The notes below the pieces were generated by a model. It made no database searches. It worked only from the letters and a program-made list of their open reading frames with translations, and had not been told where the DNA came from. The position numbers were made by a program, and so were the translations under genes. From Lepas anatifera (Eukaryota; Arthropoda; Thecostraca; Lepadidae), in assembly GCA_034440635.1 (NCBI GenBank), contig JAOTON010001526.1, positions 2,179,001 to 2,243,000 of the forward strand: a stretch of DNA of 64,000 bases. The letters run 5' to 3'. Below, in pieces: positions 22,480 to 33,410 of this stretch (positions within the stretch are counted from its first letter, which is position 1; every line of letters begins with the position of its first letter).

Positions 22480-22900
22480 TATTCATTTTTCTATAATCTC
22501 TTTGGCGAACACACTTTGGAGCTGTCTGGCAACATTGCCTATGCTTGATTGTGGAAAGTGCAAGAACTTAATCGTGCTGAAAAATGCATGCTTAAGAAAA
22601 GCATGCGTGCCTTTGGCATCACGTATTTGATCTTTCACTCGACTTTTTAAACCATCGTGATATGTTACCGGTTTGGCCGTGCTCCCGATATAGTCGCACG
22701 CACCCTTGCTGTGAGGCGTAGTGAAAACGCTTAATTTACATAATTTAATTTTGCTTCGATATAACTTTTCCACTGGAATTAAACCTTTGCATTGCTTTAA
22801 AATCGTGTGCGTGGTGGCACAATTTGATGAAGTTAATATTTTTGAATTGTGCAGCATAGCTCTCCGTCAGGAGATGTACATTCTTCAGTCATTTCTCTCG
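22480..22900 (-). pseudogene. Broken mobile-element-associated protein with QFKN and HSKGACD motifs
   Basis: On the minus strand one frame reads AAQFKNINFIKLCHHAHDF (about 22850-22790) and, after a frameshift, another reads TTPHSKGACDYIGSTAKPV (about 22725-22665). From memory of the family, many invertebrate and fish genomes encode repeated proteins with a conserved SDGxxxQFKN...HGKGxxDGxGG block. The order and spacing fit that block. The transposon superfamily is not something I can assign. The SDG triplet is disturbed by an extra few bases and stops occur upstream, so this is a pseudogene. The longest open piece is 124 codons (22483-22857). Confidence 0.5.
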
Positions 22901-22929
22901 CTTTTATGCTGCAGACATAAGTTCTAAAA

Positions 22930-23684
22930 AAACACGAGCCATCGCAGTGCTGTGTTTAGAGCCATTTGATATCACACAGGCTCCATGGCCTAATTGTGGA
23001 TTATCTCTGCTGTTCAGTAAACCATGTAGAATGAACAGTGCACTTAGAGCGACGGCGCTAAATAGCCCTTTTTAATCTCTACCGACAATGCTACATACAA
23101 TCGTTTGGTCGGGTCACCTTGAGATCGCTGGAGGTCAAAGTATTCCTCACAGGAACACAGTGGAAACCTAAATTTTGTGGCATAATAGTTGACAGAGCGG
23201 AGCCGTAGAAAAAATTTTCAGCACCATTAAAATGCTCTTGTCGAGTCTGATCGGATTATATATTTTATAATCTTGTCTAGTCAAATTCCAAAATTAATCT
23301 GCTTTGGCTTAGAGCCAAGCTTAGGTCTGTATGGTAAAAAGAAGATTAATCAAACTGCAGTGGGAAGTCAGACACAGCAACGTAAAAATAAACCTCCACC
23401 GCAATTCTGGACAATTTTCAATTCTCGCAAGTTATCAAAATTTTACCAATTGCCCCATGCATTTCTAATGGAAAGATCGTGACCCGGACCTTTTCCCAAG
23501 TTATCGATATGGAAATCCTGCTACGAACAATTATCTTGTTCGGTGACCTTACTATGTGATGTGAATCTAAGTACGATAGGTATTTGATCTTACCGATGCA
23601 TCTCCAAAGTTTTTTTTCGAGGTTAGATCTCTTAATCTGGGTTGGCGGTCTGACCTGATACGACCCAGACCTAAAATTTTGCCA
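22930..23684. other. Spacer with no recognised gene
   Basis: No motif-bearing frame. The minus-strand 106-codon frame at 23418-23738 overlaps repeat J and shows no family signature. Confidence 0.4.
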
Positions 23685-23778
23685 GAAGCTGCAAAAATGT
23701 CGAGTTAGAGGTAGACGAATTACGGTGGCGCTGGGCAATGATGTTTTTCTTACTACCTGTTGAAACCTGAAGAGGTCG
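23685..23778 (-). repeat. Dispersed repeat J (copy 2)
   Basis: Reverse-complement match to 21170-21262. It is followed by CCCGCCCCCTCGTGTGGGCG and GTGTTAA (about 23787-23811). This resembles the TTAA-plus-ACACGCGCCC end of a TTAA element read from its outside, so repeat J may be the terminal part of another TTAA-type family. Confidence 0.55.
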
Positions 23779-23871
23779 GTTGCCCGCCCCCTCGTGTGGG
23801 CGCGTGTTAATTCTCATAAACTCTGACACTTGCGCGATAAAAATTTCGTAAAGACAATGCAATGTCATTGC

Positions 23872-23947
23872 AAGCAACCGATTCCAAAAGCAATCGCTTT
23901 GTTTGTGGTGTTAAACATAAGGCTGTACTACTGCTGTGGTCAAAAAT
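23872..23947 (+). repeat. 76-bp conserved repeat (copy 2), joined to a reverse transcriptase remnant
   Basis: It matches the reverse complement of 15826-15901 at 74 of 76 positions. It ends where reverse transcriptase-like sequence begins at about 23946. The open frame SKSNRFVCGVKHKAVLLLW is preserved. Confidence 0.7.
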
Positions 23948-24395
23948 TCTTATTCATCTAAACTTGAACAAATCTTTAAATTACAAAAACGAGCTATTAG
24001 GATTATCGCTAAAAAACATATTTTCACCCAACTAGCCAACTTTTCATTACATTGATGTTAGTAAAGTAACTTCCAACATCGTAAAAACAGTTTGTAGTTA
24101 TCCTTTCGAAATTTCTCAATAGAACTTTACCAATTGCTCTTGCATCCCTCTTGGAGCTAAACATAGCAAACACTACTAGGCTGGTACAACATTTTAAAGT
24201 ACCCTTTGCCTCGACACTTTATAGAAGGTTTGCGTTTTCGATTCATGGGCCAAGGATATGGAATGATGTTATTTGTCCTTTATTTCCTAATTTGAATGAA
24301 GTCCCATTGAATAAAACGAGCCTAAAAACCCAGGTTAGAGATTTCTTTTTCAATAAATATCTATCTGAGGAGGTAGATGACTAGAAGGAGACAAG
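23946..24395 (+). pseudogene. Decayed non-LTR reverse transcriptase C-terminus
   Basis: Near 23950-24000 the frame SSKLEQIFKLQKRAIRIIA matches the KLxxLQKRAxRIIxxxxY segment that follows the polymerase domain in jockey/CR1-type elements. After stops, the frame at 24151-24384 reads NTTRLVQHFKVPFASTLYRR, then FSIHGPRIWNDV and SLKTQVRDFFFNKYL. These fit the standard C-terminal TRxxxxxxxPFxRTxxxxxSxxxxGPxxWNxLP...SxxxFKxxLKxxLL. The polymerase core is missing. The 5' boundary is abrupt at the 76-bp repeat. Confidence 0.75.
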
Positions 24396-24834
24396 CAGAA
24401 ATAATGCTTATCACTATTCATTTCAATTTCTCTGATTCAGAGATACCAATCTAATGCGTCATGAAATAAGATGTTAACGAAAGGATCTTAATAGGTCAGT
24501 CTCTCTTCTTCCCTTTCCAGAAGTCTCTCACTTTTCTTTCTTTCTTCGTTTTCAGCACATTGTCTCTATTCTCATCATTGACCCATTTCATGACCTCATA
24601 ACCCATTTAGGCATTTATTTATCCCACTAACACCCTAACATGACTTTCGTCATGGCCCCATCAATGGTAACTAGTTCTCCTACACCTTTGGTGGGGCTAC
24701 GACGAGAAAAATTACTAAATTTAGGTTTAGGCAACAAGTAAATAAAACAAAAACAATAGCGTGGAGTGGTGTGGTCCACTAACATAAAAACTAACAGTTT
24801 TTTTGTGGATGCAATTGGACAAAATTGATTTGTC
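24396..24834. other. Spacer, partly pyrimidine-rich
   Basis: A CTTTCTTTCTTC-type pyrimidine run lies at 24500-24560. No gene recognised. The beginning may be the 3' untranslated region of the retrotransposon remnant before it. Confidence 0.4.
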
Positions 24835-24837
24835 CAG

Positions 24838-25400
24838 GAGCCCAGCGCTGCTCAGGGGACACAAGATCGGCCCATAGGGCACCAGATGAGCTTCGGTGAC
24901 AAGGAATCAGATCAGTGGTCCCCGACCAGCTCGGGGCCCAGATCGGTTCGGGGGTACCAGATCAAGTCAGGAGGTACTTAATCAGCTCAGGGGCCCTCAT
25001 CAGCCTCAGTAGGCCCAGCTCAGCTCCAGGGCCCCAGAGCTGCTGAGGAAATTGCTTAATCAACTCAGGAGGCCCAGATCAGCTGAAAGGGTATCAAATT
25101 GGCTCAGGGGGCATCAAACTACTTCAGGGGGCACGAGACTAGCTCAGAGGGCATGAGATGGGCTCAGGAGGCACAATCATGGCTCAGGACGCGCCAGATC
25201 GACAAAGGGGGCATTAGTTTAGCTCAGGGGCCAACATATCTGCTCAGGGGGCACCAGATCAATCAGCCCCGGGGACCAGATCAGCTACTAGCCCCCAGGC
25301 CAGAGCAGAGGCAAAGGTCAGCTCAGGGAACACAAGATCAGCTAAGGGTGCACCAGACCAGCTCAGGGGGCACCAGATCATCTAATCTTCAGATATCCAG
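24838..25400 (+). repeat. 20-bp minisatellite (locus 2)
   Basis: At 25090-25270 the 20-bp periodicity is clearest: successive units read GCTCAGGGGGCAYSAGATYA with few changes. The unit is the same as in the 2.4-kb array at 17195-19650. Frames across it (for example 25099-25461) are translation artefacts. Confidence 0.85.
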
Positions 25401-25599
25401 ATCATCTAGATCATCATCATCTTCCCGGGTGCTTGGAAAGGCGACAGAATTCCCTAGCTGACCAAGAAAGGCACTACATTGTCAAAAATAGCTTTAATTG
25501 CTAAATGCAACCCAGTTGCATCTAGGTACAGCGGCGTGGGGCACTAAATTTTGAGCGGCATGGCCCACACAGGGTACACCGTCTAGCGATCAAAGGGCA

Positions 25600-25701
25600 C
25601 TCCGCGACCGATAGGGGGGTTTAACGACGCACCAACTGCCAGGGTCATACGGCACCGATAAGGGGGCACGTGCCCCTATGCTCCCTTGAGCTGCGCCCCT
25701 G
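25600..25701 (-). mobile_element. hAT-like element end (partial)
   Basis: The right end CCTTGAGCTGCGCCCCTG mirrors the CAGGGGCGNAGC hAT-like terminus. Inside is GTTTAACGACGCACCAACTG, shared with about 5668. The left end and target duplication were not found. It abuts family B copy 3, so it probably inserted there. Confidence 0.4.
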
Positions 25702-26163
25702 TCTGTGACCTTGACCTTGAGTAGCCTTAACTATGAAGTCATATCATAACATGTATGTTATACATTACATGTTAGTATGACGTATACGTCATACTGAATA
25801 ATGCCATCTGACCAGATTACTGGGGCCAATGACCTTGATCCGTGGCCTTTCACCCTGACCTTCATATGGGTTGACCTTGACATGCAACCTGATTATTTGA
25901 CGCTATGACGTCACCACTCGATCTACAAAGCACGCGAACTGGTGCGACCGCGTGACTGCGACGGTCTCAAAATATGGGGCGGATTTTGAAAGCCTATAAA
26001 TAAAAACATTATATATCGATTCTCAAAAACCTTCACCAATCAACGTGCTCATCAATTCTCTCAAATTTGGATAAGTAGCCTTTTCCAACGGCAAACAGTT
26101 CTCCGGCCAACGTGGAAAAATAGGTGAGGGTACTTAAGAACCCCTCTACTGCGCGTGCTAATG
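25702..26163 (-). mobile_element. Family B copy 3 (reverse orientation, truncated)
   Basis: Reverse-complemented, it aligns with the left half of the copy at 1681-2600: the CACGCGCAGTAGAGGGG end, GTTGGCCGGAGAACTG, GGCTTTCAAAATCCG and GAGTGGTGACGTCATA. The flank at the outer end is TTAG rather than TTAA. The inner end is cut at about 25702 by the hAT-like end. Confidence 0.65.
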
Positions 26164-26310
26164 GCGACCATCTTGAAAAATGGCCGCCATCTTGAAATTT
26201 CAGGTGGCTAACGGGTTTTTTAATCGAGCAGTCCTTAAAGAGTATGGGTGCTAGTTTTGGTGCTTTTATCCGGATTTGAACGATTTTTACAGTTATCTGC
26301 TCTACTATAG

Positions 26311-27136
26311 GGTAAGGGCGGGTAAGAGTACGCAGGAGATAAGAGTACGCAGCAGCTGTTTTGGTTACTTAGCAACCACTGAGACGGTGGATACCCTGGT
26401 ATAAAAAAGCAAGGTCATTGCCTCGGTTGCTCAAAAAAATTCAACGTGCTCCTGTTCCTTCCGCGGGAGTACGGAACAAAATAAGTTTCTGGGCACCCTT
26501 GATGTAATATTTCTTAACTAGGTAAACTTGTAGACCATGCTCCTATAATCAATAGTATTGTATTACGGTCTTCCATCAGTATGAAAGCTGAGCTAGCACT
26601 GTGCTACAAGACTGAGCTCACCCTAAAACGCCTGCCAACGTGTTTATGAAGACTTTCTTCCCAGGGGAGCATGTCCGGCAAGAGTACGCAGTAGACCATT
26701 GTGCAAGAGTGCGCATGCTTAAGAGATAGGAAAATACATTTTCGCTCGGTTCAGAGTCTGTAACTCATAGTTGGCAAGTCAAATATTGCAACATAGCTCT
26801 TGTATATTTATAACGATATAAAATCCTACAATCGCCTAGTTTGGCGACAAAAAAACTTCGCAACATAGCCTGTGCACCTGAAGTACATAGGGGCATCAAT
26901 GCGCACTCCAGCCTCCTCTGTTGCGTACTCTTACCCACCCACTCCGGCAAGAGTACGCACGTGACATTTTATTTTTGATGGGTTCGTGGCAAGTTCCTTT
27001 CAGAGACATCGAGTTGAAACATGAGCTGTACATAGACAATTCTTCAGGCTAAACAGTCATGTTAAAATGTTAGCTGATAGACATGCAGGAGAAAAAGTTA
27101 AAACCTTCAGAAAGTTAAGTGCGTACTCTTGCACGG
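26311..27136. repeat. Cluster of AAGAGTACGCA motifs, probably nested inverted-repeat elements
   Basis: AAGAGTACGCA occurs at 26324, 26341, 26680 and 26949, and with one mismatch at 26705. In reverse it occurs at 26922 and 27120. Two inverted pairs stand out: GGGTAAGAGTACGCA (26321) with TGCGTACTCTTACCC (26922), and ACTCCGGCAAGAGTACGCAC (26941) with GTGCGTACTCTTGCACGGACT (27119). They suggest an outer element of about 620 bp followed by a 195-bp one. Target duplications were not resolved. Non-coding. Confidence 0.6.
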
Positions 27137-27175
27137 ACTTCCCCTAAACTGACCGGCTAGATCCGCCACTGAACT

Positions 27176-27570
27176 ACGGTCCTAGAGAAAAGGTCCCACA
27201 CATTATGCTCTACAATGTTTAGGTCAAGGTCATTCAAGGTCCCTGACCTATGACGTAACAATATGCCTGTTCCCAGCAATGTATGTACAATCTAACTGGC
27301 ACTATATATAGCAGCCTTGGGGCGAGAAATGGGGGTTCAACCTTGAAAAAAACTTTGAGCCTGACCTTGAGTACCTTTACAATAAGAAGCCTTACAATGC
27401 GTGGCCTTACTTGTCATCGCATAACATGCATCATGCTGAATAATGACATCTGACCGGAGCACGGAACACTGGATTCAATCAATGATTCTGACCTGTGACC
27501 TTTGACCTTGACCTCCATATCGGGTAACCTTGACATATAATTCTAATTATAAGACGACATTGTCACCGGC
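27176..27570 (-). mobile_element. Family B copy 4 (internal fragment, reverse orientation)
   Basis: It contains GACCTTTGACCTTGACCTCC and AGGTCAAGGTCATTCAAGGTC blocks in the order of the family B interior read backwards, plus a match to the GTCAAGGT...CTATATGTCAAGG zone. Both termini are missing. Confidence 0.5.
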
Positions 27571-27639
27571 GCTGGTAAGGAACTCAATTCCAGGTCGCAG
27601 CCCACACCGAAAATTTGGGTCATCTATTGTCTCATGCAG

Positions 27640-27740
27640 ACTCTGATGAAGAACTGTGCCCAAATATGTCATCGCAGTGAATTTGTTCACTTCGATATCC
27701 AGGATTCGAGGAGACGGGTCAATCAACAACTTATCAACTT
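27640..27740. repeat. Dispersed repeat Q (copy 1)
   Basis: It shares GAACTGTGCC, then CAGTG...ATATCCAGGATTCGAGGAG and CATCTTATCGACTT-like blocks in the same order with 57468-57573. Class unknown. Confidence 0.45.
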
Positions 27741-28802
27741 GTAAAACGATACACGTGATTACGTTTCAGTCGGGCTACGTGATGGTCCAGCCAAAACAAT
27801 TCGACTGTTTAATGGAGTCTCTCCGATAATTTCAGATTGACAGCTTAACCCATTAACGCCCGCACCTACTTCCAGCTTTCAGATTGGCGGAACAAATGTT
27901 TTCCTATGTTTAAAATAGGCCAAATAAGATGCTCTGAAAGTTTTAAACCGATACCACTTTTAGATTCTGAGATATGACACCGGACAAAAATGACCCGCTG
28001 GGCGTTTGGGACATCGGCTGGCACTGCGCGGCCGGCTCCCAGGCGGCGCAGTCACCGCACTCAGCGGCGAATGCGCATCGCTTTTACTGCAGTTTTGTAA
28101 AGTGTTTTTATTTCCTTTTGTATATTGGCCATGGTAAATTGTTTAGACAGTTTTATGCTCTCCAGGTTTAATGAAAGACAACGCTAACCGCATATTTGCA
28201 AATGGTATACAATAGTGGTTAACCTAGCCTGATGCTTTGCGGGGGAGGGACTAAAATTGTGAACATCATAGTATTTTAAGAATATCGGTGAATATCAAAG
28301 GCTTTGGGAAACCATTTCATTTGTCACTACCCCTTCCTCCTCCGTCTCCCAGACTCTGTGACTGATGCTCACTGAGTTTTCAACGAGTAATCGTAATATT
28401 CAGCATACAGATGACAAGTTTTGAAAACTCAATCCGCTATCTCCCCCCACGCGGTGTACATTTGCTTGATTAATATCCAAACCTCAAAACAGGTCCATTT
28501 CCATCTTTCCAATTTCTCTTTGAAGCAAGTAGCGGGCTCCATAGTTGCATCAATGTGAACTTCCACATTTCTAGGCACGCCACTGGTCATTGTAACGCCG
28601 GTCAGCGCACCATCTTTCTCATCCTCATGACTAATATATTTTGTGATGGCATAATCATGATATCCACCTGATCCGCTCCGCTATCTTGCGCATTTAAAAC
28701 AATTTATTTTGCTTCCTTCCTGCAAAACATTTGATCTGTGGCATTGCTAACAACTATGCTTTCGATATATTTATGTTTCCAAGGCTGGAAGTCTTTCTCG
28801 AT

Positions 28803-28935
28803 CCAGGTGGGGTTCTGGATAGTTTAACGCTGGCACTGCAATCCAAGCCCTAGACAAAGTCTGTGGGAGACCAAAAAGCCAGGCGGGTCTTGACCCTTCT
28901 TCCTAACCCCCGAGATGTTCACTCATGGTAGTTTT
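28803..28935 (+). repeat. SINE-like dispersed repeat I (copy 1)
   Basis: GTTTAACGCTGGCACTGCAA, GGGAGACC and CAGGCGGGTCTTGACCC align in order with 51015-51150. Both copies precede a short AC-rich tail. Class uncertain. Confidence 0.5.
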
Positions 28936-29119
28936 ACTTGACTAAAACCAAGCCGCAACAGTGCTAGCTGCGTTTTAGATAGAATTTTTAGAACTCCCAT
29001 GCTTTCTCCCCTTTTATACTGCACCGGACGTTTTACACTGCACCATCTTGTCACAACAAACCAGCACGGCGGCCGCGATAATTCCCAACTTATTTTGTCA
29101 TCTGGTCATTGGCTTTCAA

Positions 29120-29284
29120 TTAGTGGTGGACATAAGGGGATAGGAAGGCTCAAGCCCCCCCCACCAAAATGTCAGTGTGCCTATAGTAAATGCATAACTG
29201 AGGGCTGTTCCGAGGCAATGGCGGGGAGTCTCGAGACCCTTAACCCCCCCCCACACCACCCAATGAAGTCCTCAATCCGCCACT
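29120..29284. mobile_element. hAT-like miniature element (probable)
   Basis: TAGTGGTGGACATAAGG at the left and CCTCAATCCGCCACTG at the right are imperfect inverted ends of the CAGTGGCGGA type. C-runs lie near both ends. A matching 8-bp duplication is not evident. It is nested in the piggyBac-like element. Confidence 0.4.
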
Positions 29285-30095
29285 GTTCCCTATCCTCTCT
29301 ATCCACTACACACAATCCATCAAGGGGAAAGACAAGGCTCTCCTAGTTTAACAGTGAAGTCTGATAATATTTCGATAAGTTTTCAAACCCTTGAAAATTG
29401 TCTGATAACGCCGTCAGAAAACACTGGAACTTTCTTGCATGACTTCGTTAAGATATTTGATAATCATTCCAAAAATAAGACAGACCCCAAAAACGTTAGG
29501 AAACATTTCATGAACTTCAAAGTTTCCAAATGTATCGACGTTGCACTAAAAATCTTCAGATTTTATGAAAAATATCTAATCTGGCAACCCTGAATTCGCA
29601 GGACCCACAATGCCTCCCTTCCATCTAGGTAACATTATGCACCTAACCCACCAGACGGGAGGACAGGACACATCCTTTTCCTCCTTTGCAGCGGCCCGCA
29701 GATGTCCGCAACGCCCAGCGGGTCATTTTTGTCCGCTTCATATTTGACGATGTCTCAGGGCAAAGCCGTTCAAGAAAATCTTACTGTTTCTTCACCATCT
29801 GACTCCTAGTGGTCTTGGCTTAATGTCAATCATGCAAACCTTTTTTGGGTTTTCATACGTTATTGCGAGAAACAAAATTTGCAAAGCTATCTCACGTTGA
29901 CTAAAACCTCGCCAAAATAAGCTCCACCAAAATCGTCCCATAAAATCCTAGGATTTTCAAATGCATTTTTCAGGCTTTTCCACGCTCTGCAACACACATC
30001 CATATCATAAACATGAAGATCACTTCACTGGTACCGATTCTGCAGCCTGTCAAAGTCAGAGGACAAAAATGACCCGCTGGGCGTTAATAGGTTAA

Positions 30096-30700
30096 GCAGC
30101 ATTTGTTTGCAAAGACCAAAATGTTAGCCATAACACGGGAAGACTAGGTATAAGCTCATTTGTGGCGGATTTGCAAACAAGTATCTATCGAATGAAAATA
30201 TGGACAGGATAGTGGAGGCCAATGGGAAAGTTCGATGTATGAAAAAGAAAACTAGCTGAATCTTTAGGTGTGCCATGTCTTAGCTTTTGCACAACATTGG
30301 AGTTAAGAGTCTGTGGATTTGCTTGTATGTTTTTATATTATCCTATGTTATCAAAACGGGCCGATACGTTATCATGTGCATAATTTTTCTCTACATGGGT
30401 TATAAGCGTCTTCACATTGCTTTCCCATGTATAACACTTGTGAAACCATCAAGAAGAAAGAGGTAACAAGATTAACCCAAGCAGTGACGGCGGAACGTCG
30501 GGCTTTAAGGGGGGGTTACCATGAGCTTTCCAACCCATTTCTTTCAAATTCACGTCATAGGGCAAGAGTTAAAATTTCTTATTTAAGGGATGTCCATATG
30601 GAGTCGGCTGAGGTCATAATGTGCCGCGCACCAGGGGTGGACACAGGAGCGTCGTTTTGGGGGGGCAACAAGGGAGAAATCGAATAAATATAGTGTTTTA
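30096..30700. other. Spacer with no recognised gene
   Basis: CACCAGGGGTGGACACAGGAG near 30629 resembles a hAT-like end without a partner. The phrase GTGACGGCGGAACGTCGG...ACCATGAGCTTT...TTCAC near 30485-30560 is shared with about 55570-55640, marking a further dispersed repeat. Confidence 0.4.
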
Positions 30701-30704
30701 ACAA

Positions 30705-31120
30705 AATTGGCCAAAATGTGCACACGTGCGGCTGAGGGTCACAGACGCAGACATCCGGTGGCTGATATTCGTCGGTTGCGCTGGATGCGAGTAGAGCTGA
30801 TAGAATATCTCACAGTTTGTACCCTGCATTTGACATCACCAACGGCACACCGACACAAACCGCAGGGAGTGTTGGAGCAGCTGCACGTCCCGTCCATGGA
30901 TAAGATACGCGGCACTCTCAGAAACTTGTCCTGCCCTGAATGAGAACTGAAGCGGGCAGAAAACGCCTCAACTACCGAGGTGTGCAACTGTATAATGGGC
31001 TGAACATTGGCGAGAACATTACTTTCCCTGCTGCAATGAGGGCAGTTTTATCGTCTCGCTGAAAGTTGTGCCTCCAACCGCACCTAGTGGAAACTTTTAT
31101 ATATTTTTGTAGGTCTGTGC
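30705..31120 (+). pseudogene. Decayed non-LTR reverse transcriptase C-terminus (clade 2, copy 1)
   Basis: One frame (30707-30943) contains RRRHPVADIRRLRWMRVELI, which fits the GRRRxxHIxDVLRxLxWLxxxxLxxY segment seen intact at 39346-39440. After one frameshift the next frame reads RTEAGRKRLNYRGVQLYNGL and ends LSSR before a stop at about 31063, matching the RTESGRRRFLYNAVRSYNDL end of the 37.5-39.7 kb element. The polymerase core is absent. A related end is at 47026-47170. Confidence 0.75.
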
Positions 31121-32880
31121 TTTATTCCACGCATTTAGCCTTTCAGTGTTGTTTTACGAGAATACCTGTCTCTTCATCGTATGCGGGTGCACCGGTTTTC
31201 TTCTAAGCGTGTGAATTGACATGCCCTAAGTTTGCATCCTCTTTTAGTTTTGTATCCTTTTTTAGTATTGTTTTACACAATCCGGCGCGTCAAGTGAATG
31301 CATCTTTGACAAAAGAACCTATCATTCTTATATGTTCAGAGCCCAGCTAAATGTTATACTGGCAACAAAGCTTTGAATTACCTACAGAACTGAGGTGTGG
31401 ATTTCTGTTTCTCGATGTGGGGCCCAGTCACCCAGTATTTGTTTTATATTAGGCAGTGCCAGGCAATGATCCTTGGTGGGAAGATATATTTGACCCAAAC
31501 TTCTTCCACCGATTTTCAAGAAAAAAATTCACGGCTTTGGGGCCAAATTGTCTCTCCCTCCTAAACCATAGCCTCAAATCCGGTACTAGACACTGCAACT
31601 TGGTTTCATGTGTTTCATGGGCCTGTAAGGTTTTGAAAGTCTTTATGATGCAATGGTTCTCTTCACCATGTCGTAATTGACAGTTTCGGATTTGGGCGCC
31701 CCAATGGTTTTCGAAAACCCACATGAGTAAGATGGGTCCATTTGAGGTGCCCTTCTTACATGAAAAATTTCGCTGCCTGTGACTGCTGGGTCCCGCCATA
31801 GAGCTTTAGTTTTAGCGGTATGAAGTCTGAAGGTTCAAGTGGGCTAAAATAAAACATCGACAATGTTTTGAGCTTGAGCCTAACTGAATTTTCGCACTAT
31901 TTCACCATCCAAAACGGAGCGAAACAGCACGTGCTTCCCTCTTCTGGTATATTATCCGGTTGTATATCGAGAGTGCTCTCTAACAGATGATACCTTATAG
32001 CCCTAGTTATAAGTCCTCATCCTCTATACTCGTCCGACGGTTACGTCTTGGTTTTAGCTACGACTCTCTTCTCCTTTTCTCAGTTCTCTTCAAGTCAGAC
32101 CCCACTCCTTTCCACTCAGCAGAAACCCATCTCGCGACACTTCTGACTTCAGCGAACTCGACTGCCGGCTGGCCTGTGCCGAAGAGAAGCCTCGGATGGT
32201 GGAGCAGATAATCAAGCCAATAGAGAGCAAAGTATGCTCAGAAATGTTTGAAAAAGATAATATTAATGCACCCTCTGGTTTAGTGTTCATAGTTCTACCA
32301 TTTTCATTGGGAAATGTCCGATGAATTTCTCGCAATACAAGTGAACGCGCCTCCACCAATCAGCGGCCGCCATCCGCTGGGTGCCGCTTGCCCGCGGGGC
32401 ACAGGGGTTAGAGAGGTCACGCTGGGCATCGCTGACGCCGAGTTCAAGCCTCGGTGGGGAGGGGTCGCGTGGCGGATTATAAAACCTACATGCGAGGTGT
32501 TGAGAATGGTGGTGCTTGCGGCGCCTGCTATTGGAATGGGGGAGGGGAGCAGGTGTAGAAGATATTTTGTGCACGTGGGTGGATTGACGGGTTAGGTGTT
32601 CGTGCAGTGTGCGGTGCCGATAGGACTGGAAAACAAGAGCTCATAAATTAATTCAAATGAGTTCGGTATGGGACCATGCTTGGCGGAAACAGTTGCAGGC
32701 CCCTAGCTGCCTGAATTGAGATACGCGCCTAGCTGACATTTCATGCGCATGCAACCCTTAAAGCTTAAAATTTTAAAGTGATTATTTCAGGCGGAGGGAT
32801 AAGTGATTCTGGCTGTGTACACAAGGAGGGTTCAAGGAAAATCATAGGCTGCACCAGGCAGACATTTCACTGCCTGGGGG
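31121..32880. other. Spacer; no supported gene, GC-richer at 32350-32580
   Basis: Frames at 31449-31799 (minus) and 32287-32595 (both strands) have no recognisable domain. The GC-rich zone contains GCGGCCGC at about 32363 and could be a small regulatory island, but nothing specific supports this. Confidence 0.35.
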
Positions 32881-33410
32881 TCCAAACGAACTCCCGCCCC
32901 CCTCTCGTCGGTTTCTTGAAAATGATTCAGAGCCGCTTCAACGGGACGCGCGTCGCTTTGCAGGCCGGAAGGGTGATCAATTAGACAGCTTATAACAAAA
33001 AAATTAACTTCAGATTAGGTCAGATCAATGAGTTATGACGTCATTTCTAAACCCATGTAAGGCGATTCTGTTCTAAGATGAGGCTGACAAAACCAGGGTG
33101 CAGCTCGGCTTGAAAAGCAAAATCTGCACGCTGTAATCTAATTTGAGGTCAGGTCAGAATCAAGGTTACCAGAGGTCATCAAAAGTCACGGTGTTTGGAA
33201 TTGTTCGTGTCTATAACTTGTTAACAAAACAAGACACAGTCTTAAATTTATCAGCATAGTACCGAATGAGTATGACCCAAGGATTCAAATGAGATGCAAC
33301 ATGACCTGGGAAGGTCATTATTTGACCTTGAAAAAGGTAAAGGTCATAAGGGACATTAACAGGGCATGCCGCATACCATTCGAACCCTTGGCCCAAGACA
33401 AACACAGAAG
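32881..33410. repeat. AGGTCA-rich dispersed repeat K (copy 1)
   Basis: AGGTCAGGTCAGA, TTATGACGTCATTT, GGTGATCAATT and ACCAGAGGTCATCAAAAGTCAC align in order with 53330-53720. It is similar in style to families B and E. Termini were not resolved, though CCCGCCCCCCTCTCGTCGG near 32894 could be a TTAA-family end. Confidence 0.45.

Larger units (their letters stand above)
27849..30091. mobile_element. piggyBac-like element bounded by TTAA, 2.2 kb, non-autonomous or composite
   Basis: TTAA at 27845-27848 is followed by CCCATTAACGCCC. On the right GGGCGTTAATAGG is followed by TTAA at 30092-30095. TTAA plus a CC(C/T)-T/A-TTAAC-type terminus is characteristic of piggyBac-like transposons. Copies of GGACAAAAATGACCCGCTGG lie at 27984, inverted at about 29718, and at 30060 next to the right end. 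No DDD transposase frame is seen; the longest frames are a 115-codon artefact over a nested element (28999-29346) and an unassigned 79-codon frame (29354-29593). It contains other repeats at 28803-28935 and 29120-29284. It may instead be two elements of the family side by side. Confidence 0.6.
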
